Origin: Trichoplax adhaerens
Lineage: Eukaryota; Placozoa; Uniplacotomia; Trichoplacea; Trichoplacidae
Assembly (NCBI RefSeq): GCF_000150275.1
Contig: NW_002060957.1
Span: forward strand, 124,001-188,000
DNA length: 64,000 nt
Reading direction: 5' to 3'
The notes beneath the pieces are model-generated. The model worked only from the letters and a program-made list of their open reading frames with translations, had not been told where the DNA came from and ran no database searches. The position numbers and the translations under genes are program-made. This document shows positions 1 through 12,544 of the stretch, one piece after another. Each line of letters opens with the position of its first letter. Position 1 is the stretch's first letter.

Positions 1-3000
1 TTAAAAAATGTCTACAAACTATTCCTCCTACGATGTCCGCATCCAGTCTCATTTGCTGGCATGCTGGAAATGAGTTCGATATTTTTACCGGTAGATGAAA
101 GTTGGCAATACTATTTGAATACTGTCGAATATACCTATCAGGACTTAGAAAACGAATTGAATACGCTGTTGAAACATTTAGCTGATGATGCTTGTCATTT
201 ACTCCGGAACGATAGGTAAGCTACTGAACATGCAGAGACTGTAGCTTTTTATAAATAGCTTGGATTGTACAAGTTCTGTACGTGTATATTTAATTTGTAA
301 CGGCATATGTTTAAAAATGTTGGAATTTGTTTAAAAGAAGAGACGATGATATACCTTTCTATAGAATTGCACTCATTCTCCAATAAAAAATTGGACTCCA
401 AAGGATTGATGATAACCTTCAAATTTTAAATATCGTCTAGTTATTACTTTTTGATCTTTATGTGGTATCAACTACTTGTAATATCGATACTAACTTTATA
501 TCGCAAATGATTCATGCCTGTAAATATGTACTTTAACTTAAATATTAGTAATAAAAATGTCTTAATCTCTCATACTACTAGATTCCGCGATGATCCTTGG
601 CTATGGAGCTTAAACTGGAATATTAAACGTAACAGTTTAAAGAGTTTATCTAATATTTCAAAAAAACTACTAAAAACTATAACGGGAGAGTTAACAGAAA
701 ATATTGATGATAAAATACTGGAGGAACGACTAAAGTTACAGAAAGAAAGATTGCATGCGAAAAGGGGATCGCAAAAAAGTGGCTACCCAGAGTAAGCTTA
801 AAGTTAATACTGTAAATGGCACTACATTGTGTACCAAATGTTAACATTGTTATCGTATCCCTAGTTGGTACGCAGATTTATGCCCTCCATTATATATCAA
901 ATCAGAACTAAATTCTAAATGGAGATCTTCACCTGTCAACATCAGCCCAACTAAACGTATCGTACCTTTACTACTACGTTTAGCTTACAACAATAATCCT
1001 GTATATTATGATAAAAAGTATGGTTGGGGTTATTTAGTATTACGCCAAGATGCAATAGCAGGTTTGTAATCATTAATCAAATCATAGTTTAATATTAAGA
1101 CATACTGACTCTTTATCTGATAAGCAAGTGTTGATATTTGTCTTTCTACAGATGAAACGTTATACGGGACATCACATAAGGAAAAATGCGGTAACGGAGA
1201 TACCGACGAGCAAAAGTTACAATTCCCTGTCAGGTAACATACCCTAAATGATATTGTTTCGAATATAAGCATGAAATTGTGATGATTAAATTTTCTATAA
1301 AAACAATATCGTTACTGTCCTGATTTAATAGATCTTGGTTAAAAATACTCAAAGAGCGCAAAAATAATAGCCATGATGGCCAAGCATGTATTAAAGCATT
1401 AGATACTAGTCAAGTTGACTATTTTAATCCAATAGACGTCGAACTTGAACCAAGGCGTAACTTATCACAAGGAGATAAATTACTGGGACCCTATACGATC
1501 GATATTCCTGGTGTCGATTTCTACAAAATACCTCATAAGGTTTGCATAGATTATGATTAGCTCAATTACTATCACTGTATGTTAGTTTTATGGTATTAAA
1601 GTATAAAACTTTTCACAATATCTTTAGGATGGTTCTCACTTAAGATGTGGAAGCCCATTATCAAAGGATTACCTTAAACAATACGAGGATGGCACAATTA
1701 CTTCGTTTGGAAGTGATATTGCTAAGCGTACAGTTGAACTTAAATTAATGCTTAGTTACTGGAAGAATGCTCATGATCGAGTCAGAAACCAATTTGTCGT
1801 ATATTACAAACATGATGAAATTGCCGATTCTATTCGAAAGTAGCTGCCAAAAATATTCTTCTTACTATGAACTCTTTGTATTGTTTCGGTAGTATTATAT
1901 TTAAGTATCTACACTTACTATTAAATTGTTCTAGCCATTCTCAATTCAAGCCACTCCAAAAATACGGTGCTATTCTACCACCGGTTGCACCGGCAGGGAC
2001 TGTTACACGTAGGGCTGTGGAAGCCACATGGCTAACAGCAAGTAACGCCAAGGTAGCTAACTCTTTAGGTTGCTTCGGTACAATCCCGATTCTAGTTAGG
2101 GCTAATTTACTCGAAATGTGCTGGAAATGTTTATTAGTAATTATTACAATTTACCAACCACTCGTACAGTTGCAATAAATAAATAAATAATGTAGTTATT
2201 GCTGCCAATCTACCAATGCTGTAGTTGATAGTTTCGATAATATCATCTTCCACTTCTACCAAAATAATAATAGTGATGTATTTATTAACTAATAACTCTT
2301 ATTCGTAGTGCTACACGTAGTAAAATACAGTCAACAATAGATAAATTATTTCAAATAGGAAATGTCTTCAAGCTTGGAGTTGAATTATTTCTTATCTATG
2401 ACATTATCGATATTTTAAAGGCTAATAGAGTTGGATCAGAACTGAAGGCGATGATTAGAGCTCCTCCTGGTTATCATTTTGTCGGAGCAGATGTAGACAG
2501 TCAGGAATTATGGATTGCGGCTTTATATGCTGATGCCCGTTTTGGACGTACACATGGTAACTTACAAATGCAAATATTGTACTAGCTACTGTATGAGATT
2601 CTAGCAGTGCCACGATTAGCAAAATTGATATGATGGATAATTCAATCAATTGATTATTGAGGTTGTACTGCAATTGGATGGATGACGCTTCAAGGTAAAA
2701 AGTCACAAGGTACTGATCTCCATAGTAAAACAGCTGAAACCGTGGGCATATCGCGCGATCAAGCCAAGGTATTTACTCTAAGATACTACTACTATAAAAT
2801 GTACTGCATTTTATTGATATTTCTAAGTATTTCCAGAAAATTTAATGCTAATATCGTTTACATCCGATAGACTTTTAACTACGGCAGGATTTATGGTGCA
2901 GGATTAAATTACGCGCAAAGATTAATGCGTCAATTTAATCCTTCAATGACTCTAGAGGATGCAAGCGATAAAGCTAAAATATTATACGCCTCTACTAAAG

Positions 3001-4662
3001 GAATAACAATGTAAGCTTTAGCTGATTACTTTAAAATTGATTTACTACATGAAGTATGTTTCTGTAGCATTAGTAATTTTATGTCCACTTAGATATAAAT
3101 TAACGCGCAAAGGGAAGAAGATTTTGCAGAAATTAGATCCTGATACTATTCTCGATGACGACTGGATTGATACTACAGGCCATGAAATCTTACGTAAACA
3201 CCTCCGGGGCAAAAAGTTGGATTCGTGAGTGTTTTATAACCTCAATGTAAAATATATGCTTTAATTCAACTACTACGAGTATGCATGTGATAACGTACTA
3301 TCTGAACCAGCAAGCACGAAATAATGTACTCTAGATACTTCTTTATTATCGAGGCCTTAACTTTGCGCAGTATATCAAATCCGTGCTGAAAAAATTTACT
3401 AATAGTTAATATCATTATATTTGCCATATTACAAATGTTTAAGCGTATGTAAAAGTATGACGTGAGATTAACAGTATGTTGTTTCTATTTATATTATTAT
3501 ATGAACCTTACAGATACATTAAGAGTAAAAGCAAGCAATGGATTGGTGGAAGGTAAGAAAAATAACTGCACATGGTTACTTTGTGCATGTGGCAGCTCGA
3601 AAATTATGTCTAAAAGTACAGAGGAATGTGTTTTTATTAGAGTTTCATTTAACTTTCACTAATAGTGAATCAGAAATGTTTAACGCATTGGAAGCAATTG
3701 CTTTATCGGAAAAGCCTAAAACGCCTATTTTGGAATGTCGAATTAGTCAAGCCTTAGAACCTAAAGTTGTTGGTAATGCTGTAAGTAGATAATTTCATGC
3801 ATGAAATATTGGAGACATGTTCTATCATTGTTTTCAGCTAGCGCGTAAATGAACCGATTAATACGATAACGACATTGCTGATCTAACTTCGATATAATTT
3901 TATTTCTCCTAGTATTTACCAAGTCGCATTAATTGGGTTGTTCAATCCTCTGCTGTGGATTATTTACATCTAATATTAGTCTGCATGAGATGGCTGTTTG
4001 AAAAGTACAACATTAATGGAAGATTTTGCATCAGTATCCATGATGAGGTTCAAACTTCATGATATTTGTATTTCTGTATCAAGTCTATATTGATTATCTT
4101 AATATTTCTGTAACCTTCACATATGGTTAGGTCCGCTACTTGGTTAAAAGTGAGGATCGCTTTCGGGCTGCTCTAGCTTTGCAAATTACAAATTTATTAA
4201 CAAGAGCTATGTTTGCGCATAAAATAAAAATCTACGATTTGCCTTTGGTAATTCATTATACCAGTCTCTTTATTAATAAAAGATATCTTACCCAGCTAGA
4301 GTACTAATTTGCAACTAATTTTCATTCTGATAATGCATATATCCGTATACTTATATATATATATATATATGTATGTATTTATTGATTTCTAGTCCGTAGC
4401 ATTTTTTAGTGCTGTTGACGTTGATACCGTATTAAGAAAGGAACCCGACATGGACTGTAAAACACCCACTAATCCATTAGGCTTGGAAAAGGGTTACAAT
4501 GTACCTCCAGGTATTGTACATTAATTTTATTTAACTAATAAACATCGACATTCAGAAACTCTTTTGGGCTATCTAACATTTATTTTATGACTAACACTTA
4601 TCACAGGGCAATCATTGGATATATATGACATCTTGAAACTTACAAACCATGGCAAATTTTGA
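1..4662 (+). CDS. POLG: DNA polymerase gamma catalytic subunit, 5'-truncated by window edge
   Basis: This gene encodes the mitochondrial DNA replicase, a family A polymerase. The window opens inside an exon in frame 1. I read 17 exons: 1-215, 582-791, 865-1061, 1152-1233, 1332-1539, 1628-1839, 1935-2052, 2421-2556, 2662-2768, 2871-3010, 3093-3224, 3514-3552, 3666-3780, 3913-4047, 4131-4247, 4393-4510 and 4607-4662. They total 2337 nt, or 778 codons plus stop TGA. Polymerase motif A (DVDSQELW, exon 8), motif B ([13 protein letters not shown] across exons 9-10) and motif C (SIHDEV across exons 14-15) are all present. The [11 protein letters not shown] block near the start and the C-terminal DMDC-type region ([11 protein letters not shown]) match animal POLG. 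The 3'-5' exonuclease domain lies upstream of the window. The linker between exonuclease and polymerase is diverged, as is usual. All introns are GT-AG. Small exon 12 (39 nt) is the least certain. Confidence 0.95.
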
Positions 4663-5559
4663 ATACATGTTGATTCCTAATCACATGAAAATTAAATCAC
4701 GAAATCTGCTTTTATGTAAACCTTAACCAGCCTGTATAACATTGCTGTAAGGACTACACTTGAATATGGAATTATTAAAATTTGCAATTTGAAATTAAAA
4801 CTATAACAAGGTATGATTTAGTAAGTGATCATTCCGATTGGGTGTAGGTCGTTTTATTAAGGAATGATTTACAAACACTTTGTATTTTAATGAAAAATTA
4901 CTGTACAATTATGAGCATATATTGTACTTAAGATGAATAATACGATTAGAAATATGTCAGCGCTACATTAGTGTATCTAAACAAAATATTTAAAATGCGT
5001 ACCCAATTGGTTAAGAATACATAAAATTTGTAAATAGCTAATGCTAGAGATAAAGACAGCAGTTCATATAGAGTAATTACTGATCTAATGCATATATTCA
5101 TCCGGTGTTGATGCTAACAGTTGGTACGTTGTTGAGTACTTCGAAAATGACAGTTCTAACAAATTTTATGCACCGTTGTATGCATACTTTAAGAAACCTC
5201 AGAATTGCTTAGAGAGCTGCTTATTACGTGTTTGCAAGCATGCAACTTTTATATAACTTTAGATGAAATCAAGCAAATAAAAACGACGATATACATAATA
5301 AAATATCGTGATTTAGTCGATGTTTCAGAATAGACCATATTCATATCGTCATAACTTTCGGCTACTGCGGATATTACTTATTAGAACGGCACTTTTCGCT
5401 TCCAAAACGTGTTCTTGCATTTGTTAGCAAGAATGGCTCACTGTATGGTATATTCAAACAACTAACCTATTTAATGCTTATATCGCAGTCATTTTTACTT
5501 TTTCTACTAAATTGCTTATTCTCGCCTAATTTTGCATCAATATTTTTCAGTATCAAATT
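4663..5559. other. Intergenic, POLG 3' end to GPCR 3' end
   Basis: The two flanking genes converge here. The stretch is AT-rich with no coding-like exon on either strand. It presumably holds both 3' UTRs; scattered AATAAA-like hexamers occur but none decides a cleavage site. Confidence 0.6.
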
Positions 5560-6627
5560 TTAATTGGCTACTGGTGGCATGCGAAAGATGGTAGAACGGC
5601 GCGATGTCAATGGAGAAATAGTCATCATTAGATTCCATCCATCTCGTATTTTATGCCGTACTGCAGATGCCAATAGTAAATAGAGGATAGGATTAATAGC
5701 TGGATAGCAAAATGCAAACAATGTTGCTGCTACTATAGCTTGCATTAGAACTACAGAACGGTTGTCTGTAACAAGAAAGATATAATAACAGATAACAAAC
5801 GGTACCCAAAAAATGAAAAAGGTTCCTGTAGTTAACACACCATTACGAATAATCACTGTGGATCGCCGGTTCATTCTGGAAATTGCTTGAGCTGAACGAT
5901 AATCCATTTTAGTTGTTGTTGTACGACGTAATTGTAATCGACTGCGTGTTACGATGAAATAAATTTTAATATAACTAGCAATAAGGATGACAGAAGGGAG
6001 TAGAAATAGTAAAATAAAAATTGTAGAATAGTAAATAGACATTTGAACCGTTGTTATCGATTGAAATCTAGATAGATTTTCTCGTATGCCAATACCTAAA
6101 GTTGCTAAAGGCAAATATGATACCGCTAGTGAAATAGACCAAATGAGGGTCAATAAAATACATAAGCGTCCTTTAGTAAAGATATAACGATAACGTACCG
6201 GACTAGCAGCGGATAAGAAATTATCGATAGCAATTAAACAAATATGTAAATTAATATTGACACATAAACCAATGCCAGTAAAAGGTAATAATACATGTAA
6301 GGTAGCATTTTCTCCTAGATAGGGTAGCAATCCCTTATAAGGGATAACGTATGCACAAGCAAACAGAATACTAACTAAGTTAGAGCTCATTTTGAAACAA
6401 CGGGAAGTCCACGTAGTAATGTATCTAGCTTGAAAACGATATAATATTAGCATGGTGGTAAGATTGCTAATGAGCGTAATCACACCTATAACGATAAAAC
6501 CAATATGAACTGGTGATAAAACCGTTCTTCGACGATTAGGTGGAATGGCAGTATTAAAATTATAGCAGCTGAAATAATCATTATGAAATAGCCAAAAATG
6601 GCTGCAATTCATAATACTAGTAATCAT
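5560..6627 (-). CDS. Rhodopsin-like (class A) G protein-coupled receptor, intronless, atypical motifs
   Basis: This is a single-exon 355-residue seven-helix receptor, presumably at the plasma membrane; the ligand is unknown. Hydrophobic helices are visible at roughly residues 42-64, 78-100, 108-133, 153-176, 198-225, 265-287 and 295-318. Class A hallmarks that are kept: Asn in helix 1 (ISNLTT), FWVP in helix 6 in place of CWxP, and NPILY at the end of helix 7. Hallmarks that are lost: the DRY triplet at the end of helix 3 reads DNF, the helix 3 cysteine of the conserved disulfide is His with no Cys in extracellular loop 2, and helix 2 lacks its Asp. A likely N-glycosylation site (NAT) lies between helices 2 and 3. 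The basic third loop (RSRLQLRRTTTTK) and a Ser/Thr/Arg-rich tail follow. Intronless receptors expanded in many basal animals; the subfamily cannot be assigned by eye. Confidence 0.88.
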   Translation of the reverse strand: MITSIMNCSHFWLFHNDYFSCYNFNTAIPPNRRRTVLSPVHIGFIVIGVITLISNLTTMLILYRFQARYITTWTSRCFKMSSNLVSILFACAYVIPYKGLLPYLGENATLHVLLPFTGIGLCVNINLHICLIAIDNFLSAASPVRYRYIFTKGRLCILLTLIWSISLAVSYLPLATLGIGIRENLSRFQSITTVQMSIYYSTIFILLFLLPSVILIASYIKIYFIVTRSRLQLRRTTTTKMDYRSAQAISRMNRRSTVIIRNGVLTTGTFFIFWVPFVICYYIFLVTDNRSVVLMQAIVAATLFAFCYPAINPILYLLLASAVRHKIRDGWNLMMTISPLTSRRSTIFRMPPVAN

Positions 6628-6799
6628 AATGATCCAGAATCAAGGTAGATGAGATTTAATAGAAGAAATTTATCTCCTTGGAGTTACCAAATAGTAAACA
6701 CTATTATGGAAGATACAATAAAGCAGATTATTAATTTCAATACAGTAGCACAGAATATTGAGCAAGTGGATTTAATATTTCCGAAATAAGCCTATATCA

Positions 6800-7110
6800 G
6801 TAATTCGTTATAACGAATATCAAAGACGGAATCCAATGACGAGCAGTCTGTTAATTTCAGTAGAGTAGAATAGAATCTTGAGGTTAAACTTTTATAAGTA
6901 ATTGGTTACAGCGAATATCAAAGATGGAGTCCAAGGGCAGGTAGACTTTGGATTGAATAGTTGCAAATTATGCGTATACAGTTAAATGGTTATAGCCAAT
7001 AATAAAGATGTTACCAAAGTGCAAGTAACTTTTAATTTAATGCTTTCTCAATACAAGTATATATGTAAATGGTTATAGCCAATATTAAAGATATCGCTAA
7101 AGAACCCGAT
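6800..7110. repeat. Degenerate tandem repeat, about 83-97 bp spacing
   Basis: Four related blocks begin near 6807, 6904, 6987 and 7073. Each contains a version of GTTAYAGCSAATATYAAAGA followed by diverged sequence. Spacing varies, so the array is old and eroded by indels. Confidence 0.6.
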
Positions 7111-8370
7111 TATTATGGTATGATAAAATCCTGGATAACTAGATCTGGCTATTTTTTAACTCGTATAAAAGGCATGATCGTTATATTAGTATCAAAGTTG
7201 TAATAAAATACTTTTTACTTGAGTACTGTATGACAAAATCTTAAACAAGGAGATATGAATTAGATATTTTCGATTTATATACTAGATAAATAGTTTTAAT
7301 CAATATCAAGAGGTAATCAAATTGTATTTCAAAGTAGGATCCTTAGCAACCAGATATTTTCAATGTAAGTTTAAAAATAAGTTGTTACAGCGCTATCCAA
7401 CTTATAATCCGATATTCTAAATTTTGGGGCGATACCACAGAATTTTCAGCTAGAAGGCTAGAATTTGATACTTTCCATTTCTACACCAACGGCATATAGG
7501 GTATTTGGTTATTTGCGCGTGGTTTCTATCACAATTATAACTAAGTAGCCTGATTTCAGTAAGATACAGTATAATTTAATTTCCAACAGTCACGTTTGGA
7601 TATTTCCAATTTCTAAATGAGAAAAATTATTACAGCTGTAAGAGATATAATTAAATGCTTTTTATTTCAGTGCTAAAAGGCAGAATCTCAAGCCAAAAGA
7701 ATTTGAATTTAATGTTTTTAAACTATACTCATGTATACCTGCTGTAGAACAGATTACCTTGAGACGTAAGTGGTTACTTCGAGTACTTTAATTTGAGTAT
7801 AGATTGATAAAACCTAGATATAAAGATTTGGATTAGATATTTTCTAATTTGCATCTAAACATAAATATTTCGGGTTGACAGGCAGGAAAACAAATAAATT
7901 GTGAAGCGATAGATTACCTTTCAAATAAACAGTTGCATAAGCTTGAAATTTAACACTGTCTGCACAGCAGTGAGGGTTATTAATATACTGGTTCAAATTT
8001 TCTGCCTAAACAAATAAGGAAATATCAAGTATTACGAGAAATGGCATCAATAACTACAGTAGAGTAGTCTAAAAGAACGAAAAGGTTATTTAATCTTAAT
8101 TAGATTATTCCCTATTATGATCTAAGTAACTTTTTAATTCAAAATCAAAAATAATTCGCAGAGTTTTTCCTCTTAAGGTTATGATGATGATGATGAAGAA
8201 ATACAGAACGAAAATAGAAGTTCTTTGAATAACTTGAAATAATCAACATATTTTGATTACATAAACAATGACAGACAATGATGAAAATAACAAGATAATG
8301 ATAGAAGCTTCTTTAAGAAGTCCTTATTATATCAATAGTTACAATTGAAGAATCTTAATTATGGATGATA

Positions 8371-8690
8371 GGGGATGATGGAGAACAATAAGATCAAAAT
8401 AGTAGTATTTCCTATTACAATTTCCGATAATCACTAAATTTCCTTATACAAGTAGAGACATTGATAAATTACTCATATTACTTTAAATATCACTGAAATA
8501 AAAGACAGAGGACTTCAGTTTGGGATGACGGAGGATAATGGAAAACAATAAGATTAAAGTAGTACCGTATTTTCTATAACTACGATAATCATCAAATTTC
8601 CTGGTATAAGTATAGATGGACACCGACAATTTGCTCATATTTTATTAAATATGACTGCATTAAAAGAGAGAGAGCTTTAATTTTTGTAAT
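8371..8690. repeat. Diverged tandem duplication, about 160 bp unit
   Basis: Two copies share GGGATGAYGGAG, AACAATAAGATYAAA, GATAATCA and a final TAAAAGASAGAG block. The matching AACAATAAG lies at 8384 and 8544, giving a 160-bp offset. Confidence 0.65.
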
Positions 8691-11600
8691 TTATATCTCT
8701 AAGTCAATCCAGTCTTTATTAATTCAAAGATTTTAGTAAATAATGGTAAACATTCACTGTAATACGATGTTTTATTGTTGTCTTATGAGAATAACAGTCG
8801 GAATCAATTATACAAATTCATATCATTTTCCTATAAATTTTTGTTTCACCTTAAAAGACTGTATTAATAGGTCAAGAATGGGTAATAAAGATTTCATTAT
8901 CTTATAATTATTTATCAACATAAGTAGACTAACTTATAGATGTAAATAGAAGGGAAAATAGTTAGTCTGTTATATCATATCATGAATAATTCGATTAATA
9001 TAACATGGATATCAAATATTTTTTAAAGCTTGATTTAATAATAAAGAATTATGATAAGTTACTATCTATTTGTTTATCATTTTTAATGTCTCATAACCTA
9101 CTATTCTATTCACTGATCCTATAATAGATTAACATTGATCAAAGGAAGCTGTGTACTTCTCATCAATTTATAATCATCATATCAAATCCTGATCACTATA
9201 GAGCCAGTAGCTTGAATATAAGCTAATGTAATGAAAAACCTGTATAATTATGTCTTAATGTGCTATCTTTACGAGTAAGATTATCAATAATTGCCTAAAT
9301 ATAATAACTTTGAATAGTTCCTATTTGAAGTTAGAAATAATAGCTTCCTGTAAAAATAATTCATGATGTTAATCATGTAGAACATGCAGCTCGTATGAAA
9401 GTTGATCGTGAGAATAGTTATCAAATTGAAAATATCTTTCGGAAAATAATTAGTAATTGTTTAGACCTAATAGCTGGAACTCAAATCAATGGCAGTAATT
9501 GCGTAATTTAATTTCTTAATAGCATTACTTTAAGCGTACTAGTTCTTATAGTGCTTTAATAGTACACTTTGATTGCCGCATATTTATAAAGTACGAAACA
9601 ACCTATCTAAAATTGATTGAATACAACAGATTTAAATAAATTCTACTTACTAGTTAGTGATCATTCTCATGCATTATTCTTACACACTATTAATTGTTTA
9701 GAATCGGTAGCTAAAATAGTAGTTGATGATTGGAAAAACGTATTTTAATTCGTATTACATCACTTTCTCATAACACCTTATTTTAGCCGTACTTTTATGA
9801 TGTATTCATCACTGAAAATAGATTACTTATAATAAATACATATGTAGTAGATTTAAAATTGATTAGATATGGCAGATTTAGATAAGGTCAAATTCTATCT
9901 GGCCGGAGCTTCTTGCATATGTGATAATATAATTATTGATAGCCTAGTATAATACAGAAATTCCAATACTATCAGATTCGATATTCAATCAAGGTGTAAT
10001 GTCCTGGAGAACACTGTCCCATCGCCATATTCCTATCGCTTAACCTCTAGAAATTTATGCTTGAAATAACAAAGTAAAAGTAGATTTTCTAATACTAATC
10101 AATTAAATCGATGACTAGATAACATTTGCTTACTATTAAATATTTATCATCAACTATCAAATTAAATCGGATTGTTACGTATGGCACCGAAACCCTAGCA
10201 CCCGATATTTAATTTTAATTCAATTGAGCTTTAACGCGACATCGTAGTTAATATTTCTTTAGTGCTATGCTTTATTGCTATCACCTGTCTCCAAAATTTC
10301 TAGACTAGGAAAATTTTTAATCGAATTCATTCCAATTATTTTCCATTGACGTCAAGTTTGCGGTAGAAACAATAGTTTTGGCGTCCAACTAACTTTCTAT
10401 AAAGGTATTTGCAAAGCAATATTCTTAATATGCACATATTAGACTCTACTTTAATCGATCTGTTGTTTATGATCATCTTGCCAAGTTTGCATGAAGACGT
10501 TATTCTCAATCATACTGATATTACCGTATTTTAATTCTAAGCTTAATTCTATATAGATTCATTGCCTTTTTATTCAATTAATGCAGCTAGAGCGAAGAAG
10601 AATGATACTATTGTTTCTCTTGTTTAAGTTCATTCAAAGTTAAAAGATGCATTATTTTGTGTTAAGCAATAAAGTGAGCCTTTCTGATCTCGTTCTCTGT
10701 AGCTTTTGTTAGCAATATAGTCCAGATAATTAAATTATGCTTGAAGAAATGGAGCAATTTATAAAGAAAAGATGATTGGGCAAATAGGTAAATCATAGAA
10801 AATGACCGCTAGATTGTATTTAATTTAGTACTTGTACTTCCTATCTGAATCAATTTATGGACGTTATCGAATAATATATTACGGTTGAATATCGAAATTG
10901 CCAATCATCTCAATACCATCTGATGTTATAAAACGACGTAATTATATGACATCTTTGACATTATAACTAAAACTTTATTAATATTTACAACACATTCTGA
11001 TAATTGTAATGATCCAGGTAATGTAAATTAGGCACAATATTCGTATATGTTGATAGTGGCTTAATTTCATGGGACTTATATCTTCAGCTCAAGGTTTTAA
11101 TTATTTTAATAGGTTACGCTATTGGACATCCTATCGCTACCATTAATGCAGCATATACTAAGATCAAGGTGTTTCACAATAATTGCTATAGAACCGAATT
11201 CAAAGTTAAATAGATTGATAAGTGCATGATTAATATATTCTCGGGTTAGAATTAATTCATATCTGTAAGTTTCGAAACAAGGAAGTATCTTGAGGTAGTT
11301 CTTAACTATTAGTATAAATATGTGAGACACTAATGGATATTCTAATGATAGCGCCGAAATACAATACTCTTTTATTTTGTAGCAGTTACTCTAGCAATCC
11401 TAGTTTACGTAAGTAAATTCTGATCAACCATCCTTTAAGTCAATTTCAGAGTTCCCCTACTTACTTTTTCACCTATTATTCATTCGAAATACAGTATACT
11501 GTAAGTTTAATTGAATAGCAGTATGAAAAATGGGATCAATTACGCTAGTAGACATTAACAGTTAATTATGTAAATTTAAATCCATAGCTAGGATTAAATA

Positions 11601-12544
11601 TAAACGAATTATTTCACTCAATGGGGTTCTATTTAGTTGGTGTCATCGAAAAGCTGATTCTTTATGATAGAACCATTTCAACATAATTAGTGCTTTGTTC
11701 TGTAACGCAACAACTGGAAATTAGTCACTAAATACCGGCGATACAATAACTTCTAATTGAGTTTATTTATTAAAAACTATGTTACAATGACTGTATCGAT
11801 AACTTCAATCATCTGATTGTTAATTCTTGTATTACTGTAGTATCACCATAGGATAAATATACGTGACTACGCTATCATTAATTATCGTTACTTAGAATTA
11901 ATATTTTAGATAGAGCAGTAACATTTTCAGTACTATTTACAGTACGTGAATAGAATGGCTGCATTGTATACAGTAAACAAGAATTTGGGAGTCAAAACAG
12001 TCATACTACAATTGCTATCATATTTTGAATCATAAAACTGTCTATATGTCGTTATAATGACATTTCAAATAGCTTAAGTCGAATATAGGTATGCATTACT
12101 TTATGCAGTTGATTATTCATGTTAAAGCCTATCAAAGTGGCGATAAACCAGAAAAATAATATTAATATATTATTTCGCTATAGGATTCTTTGGAATATAT
12201 TATAACAACGAGAAAATGCATACCATACAATCTACTATGAAATAGGTCACCTTTAAAATGTTATATTTAAAATATACAGTCAATAAATCTTAGATATTCT
12301 CGCTACTATGACCGTTATACAACTAAGAATGTATCGAGAGTAAAGTTACAGATCGTTGAAAAAATTTCGAGCAATAAAATTATTTTACGCGAGCCCATAT
12401 GTAAGGATAACCACCTAGTGGTAAGAAGTACCCTTTATAAATCATATTAATTATCAAGTTCGGTATCATCGAGCGTTACAACCTTCTTTGCAAAATTGTA
12501 GCGTACAAACGTTAAAATTTGTAAGTTCTTAAATCTAATTCTGC

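Larger units (their letters stand above)
6628..12544. other. Gene-free AT-rich region between divergently ordered genes
   Basis: Nearly 6 kb lies between the GPCR start and the EFL1 stop. No open frame shows a protein family, codon bias or flanking splice signals; the only frame above 60 codons (11106-11330, minus) looks random. Two blocks of diverged tandem repeats are listed separately. The sequence nearest 6627 would include the receptor promoter, but no core element is distinctive. Confidence 0.6.
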
